Below are positions 6,662-11,014 of a stretch of 11,014 nt of DNA, piece by piece. The notes below the pieces were generated by a model. The model did not search any database and had not been told where the DNA came from. It worked only from the letters and a program-made list of their open reading frames with translations. Every line of letters begins with the position of its first letter. Within the stretch, counting starts at the first letter, position 1. Position numbers and translations under genes: made by a program. The stretch covers positions 1-11,014 of the forward strand of contig JAAWLS010000048.1 of NCBI GenBank assembly GCA_022798035.1. Direction: 5' to 3'. This DNA is from Lachnospiraceae bacterium (GTDB taxonomy: Bacteria; Bacillota; Clostridia; Lachnospirales; Lachnospiraceae).

Positions 6662-8197
6662 TCACTGAAATACTTTCTTTTCTTTTATTCTTGGCTTCAC
6701 ACTGAAAATTTCCTCAAAAGAATTTGCATAGGCAGAAAACAATCCTTTCTCCAGCACAATGCTCTCGGCAGATTCCACCGTAATCATCAGCTCTCTCTCC
6801 CGCAGCACAGCTTTTACATTTTTAAACTTCTGCCTGTGGCTTCTGTCCATGGCATTGGCCACTTTGAGCATAGCTGTCAGCTTAGACACTACCATGTAAT
6901 CAGCCTGAGACATCTTGTCGCTGACGCTGCTGTAAGGCTGCAGCGGCTGTGAATTGTACTTTACAGTGCTTGCTGCCATTTCCCGTTCTAAATGGGTCAT
7001 TCCGATAATCTCGGAAGCCATGATAATCTGATAAGAACATTCTGACTGGTTTACCAGACTGACATAGCGTCCGCAGTCGTGGAGTATCGCCGCCACCTGC
7101 AGCAGAAGACGTTCCCGTTTCCCCATACCGTGTACTTTCTTCATCGCGTCAAAAATGGCAACTGTCATATCCAAAACAGCCTCCGTATGGCTGGAATAGC
7201 CATGGTAACGCTCTGCCAGATTCCGGGCTGCCGCTAAGACATCCGCCTCAAAATCATGCTCAAAATGTATCATACGGTTTTTTTCCGCATAATCACAGAC
7301 AATTCCGTCACTGATATTGACACCCGGCACCCAGATATATTTGGCCCCCAGTTCCTCCGTCAGACGTTTGTAGAGTACCACGGAAGGAATAATCAGCGGG
7401 TCGTGTTCATTGGTGAGATTTAATTCCACTGATATTTCTTCTGTGGATTTCTTGTTCCATTTGTTCAGCAGCTTGATGAACCGCTCTGTCTCTATGGTAC
7501 CGTCCTCTTCTTTCTTGGAAAATCCTTTTGTCATCTCTCCGATATAGTCTCCCAAAAGGATTACATATTTTATTTCCCTGCCCTGAAGATAAATCCGTTT
7601 AAAAATTTCCAGTTCCTTGTCAATCAGCTCCTGAATCTGCGTCTCATAATGTGAGACAAGATTTTCAATCTTTGACAGTTTCTCCCGGATGCGCATAATG
7701 CCCAGTTCAATATGCTGTGTGGTGATGGCTGCTCCTTTTCGGAACAAAGTAATCTGCATACTTCCGCCTCCCACGTTTACAATCGCCGCTCCTTTTTGAA
7801 TCATCTTCTCAAATTTAGGCAGTACTGCCAACGATTTATAGTCCATCAGACGATGCTCTGAATTGCTGAGAACAATGACATCTATTCTGGTGCGAAGGCG
7901 AATTTGGTCCAGAATAAAAAGCTCATTGCTCACATTCCGAAACACACTTCCGGCATAAGCTTTATAATCGTCTACCCGGTAGCCGTCCATAATGGAACGA
8001 AATTCTTTGAGAATCTGGCAGAGTTCTTCTACCAGCTCATAGCCGATTGTCCCTTTGTTAAAGGCATCGCGTCCAAGCTCTACATGGCTCCTCACATAGT
8101 CAATGGAACGGATTTTCCGGTTGGCGGAAATCTCAAAAATTCTCAGGCTCACCTCATAAGAACCGATATAAATTGCTGCAAATGTTGTAATTTTCAT
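6662..8197 (-). CDS. Divergent Ppx/GppA-family protein with C-terminal HD domain
   Basis: The 511-residue protein has the layout of exopolyphosphatase/guanosine pentaphosphatase: an N-terminal ASKHA-fold half (about 1-310) and a C-terminal HD-type half (about 330-511; His337, HD at 373-374, Asp451). Several family signatures are altered. The first phosphate motif reads AAIYIGS, with Tyr10 where DxGS has Asp. The second reads NVGGGSMQ (139-148 region) instead of DIGGGSTE. The catalytic-Glu region reads SNSEHR, keeping Glu114. In the HD half, histidines of the E. coli protein appear replaced (ECSYQII, KYNSQ). The start at 8197 is chosen because AGAAAGGA (8210-8203) lies just upstream; an in-frame TTG at 8242 would add 15 residues but lacks a good site. 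It directly precedes ppk1, supporting a role in polyphosphate or (p)ppGpp metabolism. Whether it is an active phosphatase is open. Confidence 0.8.
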   Translation of the reverse strand: MKITTFAAIYIGSYEVSLRIFEISANRKIRSIDYVRSHVELGRDAFNKGTIGYELVEELCQILKEFRSIMDGYRVDDYKAYAGSVFRNVSNELFILDQIRLRTRIDVIVLSNSEHRLMDYKSLAVLPKFEKMIQKGAAIVNVGGGSMQITLFRKGAAITTQHIELGIMRIREKLSKIENLVSHYETQIQELIDKELEIFKRIYLQGREIKYVILLGDYIGEMTKGFSKKEEDGTIETERFIKLLNKWNKKSTEEISVELNLTNEHDPLIIPSVVLYKRLTEELGAKYIWVPGVNISDGIVCDYAEKNRMIHFEHDFEADVLAAARNLAERYHGYSSHTEAVLDMTVAIFDAMKKVHGMGKRERLLLQVAAILHDCGRYVSLVNQSECSYQIIMASEIIGMTHLEREMAASTVKYNSQPLQPYSSVSDKMSQADYMVVSKLTAMLKVANAMDRSHRQKFKNVKAVLRERELMITVESAESIVLEKGLFSAYANSFEEIFSVKPRIKEKKVFQ

Positions 8198-8251
8198 ACG
8201 CATTCCTTTCTGCCGTGCTTCCCTTCCACGTTCTGAGTGCAACCGTTCATC

Positions 8252-8274
8252 CAGCGCCTTTCCTGGAGGCGCTG
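8252..8274. repeat. 7-bp hairpin in the gap upstream of the Ppx/GppA gene
   Basis: CAGCGCC (8252-8258) and GGCGCTG (8268-8274) pair around a 9-base loop. No T-tract follows on either strand, so it should not terminate transcription of the minus-strand operon. It may influence translation or mRNA processing between the DUF815 and Ppx/GppA genes. Confidence 0.4.
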
Positions 8275-8325
8275 CAGGCAGGATTTTCCCAGTTTATCCC
8301 GGCCGGCTGAACCATTACCTCTTAA

Positions 8326-9615
8326 CTACTGCTTTCCCAGCAGATAATTGATAAACTGCTGGGCAGTCCTTCCGGAAAGTCCACCGTGGCTCAATTCCCA
8401 TTTATTTACCTCTGACAAGAGAGTTTCCTCCTCCATAGAAATTTGATATCTCCGGGCCAGTTCTCTCACAATATTCTGAAATTCTTTTTTGTCGGGTTTT
8501 CCAAAATAAATAGTAACCCCAAACCTGGATACCAGTGATAATTTTTCCTGAACCGTATCGTTGGTGTGAAGCTCGTCATCACGTTCCTCTTTATCGCTGA
8601 ATTTCTCCCGTACCAGGTGACGTCGGTTGGAGGTGGCATAAATCAATACATTATCCGGCTTCTTTTCCAATCCGCCTTCAATGACTGCTTTTAAATATTT
8701 ATACTCAATCTCAAACTCCTCAAAAGACAAGTCATCCATATATATGATAAATCTGTAATTTCGATTCTTAATCTGTGCAATTACATCATTCAAATCCTGA
8801 AATTGATGTTTGTATATCTCAATCATACGCAGACCCTGGTCATAATATTGATTGATAATGGCCTTAATACTAGTGGATTTTCCCGTTCCTGCATCTCCAA
8901 ACAGCAGACAGTTGTTGGCCTGCTTTCCCTGCACAAAAGCCTCCGTATTGTCGACTAATTTTTGTTTGGCAGTCTCATATCCCACCAAATCATCAAGATG
9001 GGCATGCGCAATATTGGCGATAGGCACAATCTGAACCCCTGCATCTTTGTGCTCCACCCGGAATGCTTTGTGAAGTCCCAGTTTGCCCACACCGAATTCC
9101 CGGTAAAACTCTGTCACTTCCTCCTTGAATTCCTCCACGGATTCTGTCTGTTCCAGACGGACACTCAGCGCACAAATTCTATCCCGAATCCGGTGGTTAA
9201 ACACATTTCCATTTCTATCAGACCTTATGTAATTCTTCAAAATATGCCATTCTTCTATTCCCAGGCTCTTTTCCATCTCTTGAAAATCAAAATCAAACAA
9301 CTCTTTGAAAATGGCAAAGTCATGGAGGGCCAAATCATTGATGCTTCCCGGGATCTCTCCTTTCATTTCACAGGAAGTACTGTAGGCATTCTCATGATTT
9401 ACCAGCAGAAACGTAAGATAATTCTGCCAGAGATTTCCCTCAAATCCATGGCTGGCCGAAAGCTCAATCAAACGGTGAAAACATTCATAAAGCATAGACT
9501 GTACATTATCTCTGTTCTCAGCACCGTCATAATGTTCTATCAGCCAGGAAATGTCCTCAAGAATCTTTCCCTGTTCAAACTTCCGGTATAAAATCAGATT
9601 TTTTATCCTTTCCAT
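8326..9615 (-). CDS. AAA+ ATPase of the DUF815 family
   Basis: This cytoplasmic ATPase (429 residues from the chosen start) has a helical N-terminal region of about 200 residues and a C-terminal AAA+ module. Walker A is GDAGTGKST (240-248) and Walker B is FIIYMDDLSF (289-298). Sensor 1 is ATSNRRH (327-333), the SRFG stretch at 363-366 is the likely arginine-finger region, and GLSGRTAQQF (412-421) is a sensor-2-like helix. All nucleotide-handling motifs are intact. DUF815 proteins have no established function. The start at 9615 (MERIKNL) is chosen because GGGGTG (9626-9621) lies 5 bases upstream; the frame is open to an ATG at 9687, but that lacks a ribosome binding site. It sits between pheA and the Ppx/GppA gene on the same strand, so it is probably part of the same transcript. 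Confidence 0.87.
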   Translation of the reverse strand: MERIKNLILYRKFEQGKILEDISWLIEHYDGAENRDNVQSMLYECFHRLIELSASHGFEGNLWQNYLTFLLVNHENAYSTSCEMKGEIPGSINDLALHDFAIFKELFDFDFQEMEKSLGIEEWHILKNYIRSDRNGNVFNHRIRDRICALSVRLEQTESVEEFKEEVTEFYREFGVGKLGLHKAFRVEHKDAGVQIVPIANIAHAHLDDLVGYETAKQKLVDNTEAFVQGKQANNCLLFGDAGTGKSTSIKAIINQYYDQGLRMIEIYKHQFQDLNDVIAQIKNRNYRFIIYMDDLSFEEFEIEYKYLKAVIEGGLEKKPDNVLIYATSNRRHLVREKFSDKEERDDELHTNDTVQEKLSLVSRFGVTIYFGKPDKKEFQNIVRELARRYQISMEEETLLSEVNKWELSHGGLSGRTAQQFINYLLGKQ

Positions 9616-9763
9616 ATTTTCACCCCACTTAATCTGCGCTTCCTGCGCCGGATTTGCGCTGCAAAGCAGCATCATGCCATGGTTCATCCAAGCGCATCTA
9701 TCAGAATTATTAAGAAAACACCGATTTTATCTGTGCTTCCTTTCCGCCGACTGCATTACTTCC
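9616..9763 (-). other. 148-base gap between pheA and the DUF815 gene
   Basis: No terminator and no convincing promoter is visible, so read-through from pheA is possible. The gap holds a small 5-bp hairpin (GCTGC-AAA-GCAGC, 9658-9670) and a 9-codon open frame just after the pheA stop (ATG at 9756) with a nearby GAGGAAG. Neither is strong enough to call as a gene or regulator. Confidence 0.4.
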
Positions 9764-10894
9764 TCAATAATTCCCCAGAACTTTCACGTAAAGCGCGCCT
9801 TCCTGCAGTCCCTTCAATGCATTTTGCACCGCTCCATCTCCAAGATTTCCCTCCATATCCACAAAAAACCGATACTCAAAGCTCTTGTCTTTCACCGGCC
9901 TGGACTCGATTTTTACCATGTTCAGATTGTTGAAAATGAAATGGGAGAGCATATGGTACAGAGAACCGCTCTCATGGGAGATTTCAAAACAAATACTCAC
10001 TTTCTCTGCTTTTTTGAGACAGATTTTCTTTCCCGATACAATGATAAACCTTGTGCTGTTCTCATCACTGTAATTGATGCTGTCCTTTAAAATCTCCAGT
10101 CCATAAATGCCGGCCGCCGCCTGGCTGGCAATAGCCGCCTGACTCTTTCTGCCGTCCTCCAAAATTTTTTTGGCGGCAAAAGCCGTGTTCTCCACTGCCA
10201 CCTGTTTCCATTCTCTGTGTTCCTCCAGAAAATCCACGCTCTGCATCAGTGCCTGAGGATGAGAGTATACGCAGGTGATGTCAGAAAAACTGCTGCCGGG
10301 AATCCCCAGCAGAGCGTGTTCCACTTTGATGGTCTGTTCTGCCACAATGCAGTTGTCGTACTCCACCAGCAAATCAAAATTCTCTCCCACGATTCCTGCG
10401 GAAGAATTTTCAATGGGCAGTACTGCATAATCGGCCTGCCCGCTGCGGATGGCTTCCATAGCGTCCCGCCAGGTTTCCACGTGATAGCTGGCTATTCCCT
10501 CTCCAAAATAAGCTTTCATGGCGAGCTGGCTGTAAGCTCCTTCCGTCCCCTGATACACCACTTTATGGGAATGAAAGGGAAGTTCTTCCACCTGGGCAAA
10601 CCCGGTCTTTTGTCCCTGTCCATGCTGAATCAGCATCTGATACTGGCGCTTTCGGCTCAGCGCCATAATCTGCTCAAACAATTCTCCGATTCCGTAACGG
10701 TTTTCCTCGGATTCCGCCAGAGATTTTACTTTTGAGAGTTTCTCCTTTTCCCGCTCTTTATCCAGTACTGGTTTTCCAACGGATATTTTATATTCCGCAA
10801 CCTCTGCAGTCAGCCTCATTCTCTTTTCGTACAGCGCTACAATCTGGCTGTCTATTTCGTCAATCTCTTCCCGAATTTTACTCAATTCTTTCAT
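9764..10894 (-). CDS. pheA: Bifunctional chorismate mutase / prephenate dehydratase
   Basis: This 376-residue cytoplasmic enzyme converts chorismate to prephenate and then to phenylpyruvate in phenylalanine synthesis. Domains in order are an AroQ-type chorismate mutase (about 1-88, starting [20 protein letters not shown]), prephenate dehydratase (about 111-288, with [23 protein letters not shown] and the catalytic STRF at 280-283), and a regulatory ACT domain (about 297-376). The ACT domain holds ESRP (330-333) and a GSLY segment (310-313) in place of the usual GALV/Y, so feedback inhibition by phenylalanine is expected. The ribosome binding site AAAGGA (10909-10904) lies 9 bases before ATG. 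Everything to the right of about 10910 appears foreign, so the natural promoter of the gene is not in this window. No lesion is seen. Confidence 0.95.
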   Translation of the reverse strand: MKELSKIREEIDEIDSQIVALYEKRMRLTAEVAEYKISVGKPVLDKEREKEKLSKVKSLAESEENRYGIGELFEQIMALSRKRQYQMLIQHGQGQKTGFAQVEELPFHSHKVVYQGTEGAYSQLAMKAYFGEGIASYHVETWRDAMEAIRSGQADYAVLPIENSSAGIVGENFDLLVEYDNCIVAEQTIKVEHALLGIPGSSFSDITCVYSHPQALMQSVDFLEEHREWKQVAVENTAFAAKKILEDGRKSQAAIASQAAAGIYGLEILKDSINYSDENSTRFIIVSGKKICLKKAEKVSICFEISHESGSLYHMLSHFIFNNLNMVKIESRPVKDKSFEYRFFVDMEGNLGDGAVQNALKGLQEGALYVKVLGNY

Positions 10895-10914
10895 ACGGCC
10901 ACTTCCTTTATGGG

Positions 10915-11014
10915 ACGCTCGCCGCAGCCGATGTAGATGACCACATCCACGTCGGAGAACTTGGCCAGGGCGTGCTGCATCACCGTCTTGCCCGAACCAA
11001 AGGGGCCGGGGATG
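10915..11014 (-). CDS. atpA: Internal fragment of V-type ATPase subunit A, probable chimeric end
   Basis: Read on the minus strand from 11013, 33 codons give [10 protein letters not shown], then a helix and [10 protein letters not shown]. This is the P-loop region of the catalytic A subunit of V/A-type ATP synthases; the GPFGSGKT form of Walker A is specific to that family. The family normally continues GCGERGNEMT. Here the match ends at GCGER, and the next codons (PIKEVAV, then stop) belong to the upstream region of pheA. Both ends of the gene are missing: one at the window edge and one at the junction near 10910-10914. G+C is 64 of 100 bases, and 29 of 33 third positions are G or C, unlike all other genes here. 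It probably comes from another, G+C-rich genome. Confidence 0.8.

Noticed and set aside
8198-8242. N-terminal extension of the Ppx/GppA protein from a TTG codon at 8242
   Set aside because: The added 15 residues (MHSERGREAR...) are not like the family, and a good ribosome binding site stands right before the ATG at 8197.
8962-9591. Long plus-strand open frame (209 codons) opposite the DUF815 gene
   Set aside because: It is the antisense shadow of a gene with intact AAA+ motifs, lacks any recognisable domain and has a biased, low-complexity composition.
9616-9687. N-terminal extension of the DUF815 protein from ATG at 9687
   Set aside because: No ribosome binding site precedes it, while GGGGTG precedes the ATG at 9615 at ideal spacing.
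9629-9754. Imperfect direct repeat around AGGAAGCrCAGAT (minus strand, 9632-9644 and 9729-9741)
   Set aside because: 12 of 13 bases match, but the flanks do not align without gaps and the core resembles a ribosome binding site, so chance is a sufficient explanation.
9727-9756. Nine-codon open frame after the pheA stop (ATG at 9756)
   Set aside because: Very short, with ribosome-binding spacing of only about 4 bases and no sign of coding constraint; likely chance.

Overview
The window looks like chromosomal DNA of a Gram-positive anaerobe of the class Clostridia, most likely Lachnospiraceae. The reasons are the strong AGGAGG-type ribosome binding sites, the moderate G+C (45 of 100 bases in the part of pheA sampled, 10741-10840), a secreted WG-repeat/Ig-like/leucine-rich-repeat protein of a type common in gut Lachnospiraceae, and the grouping of pheA, a DUF815 ATPase, a Ppx/GppA-HD protein and ppk1. 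The family assignment is inference; no rRNA or marker gene is present.

Layout. Bases 1-491 carry no protein gene. This stretch holds a cluster of perfect inverted repeats (8-157) and, on the minus strand, what looks like an attenuator leader: a TTGACA-N17-TAAAGT promoter, about 125 nt of structured leader, and an intrinsic terminator whose 5' arm can also pair with an upstream segment. Its target gene would lie left of base 1. A divergent weaker promoter may serve the only plus-strand gene, a PHP-family phosphoesterase/nuclease (492-1349). The terminator of that gene appears to lie inside the 3' end of the convergent gene.

From 1364 to 10894 everything is on the minus strand, with gaps of 12 to about 150 bases and no clear internal terminator. 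In transcription order: pheA (chorismate mutase/prephenate dehydratase), a DUF815 AAA+ ATPase, a divergent Ppx/GppA-HD protein, ppk1 (polyphosphate kinase), a Cof-type HAD phosphatase, and a secreted surface-type protein broken by an in-frame stop and a frameshift. The core is a polyphosphate module: ppk1 makes polyP, and its partner is related to exopolyphosphatases but lacks several of their usual acidic residues. pheA supplies phenylpyruvate for phenylalanine synthesis and shows no obvious functional link to the rest.

The last 100 bases (10915-11014) are 64% G+C. They encode an in-frame internal piece of a V-type ATPase catalytic A subunit that stops abruptly next to the ribosome binding site of pheA. 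This is most likely a chimeric assembly join, so the real upstream context of pheA is not known from this window. I see no mobile element, CRISPR array, tRNA or rRNA, and no convincing new defence-type or multi-gene system. The items most worth a second look are the leader RNA, the degenerate Ppx/GppA protein and the sequence junction at the right end.
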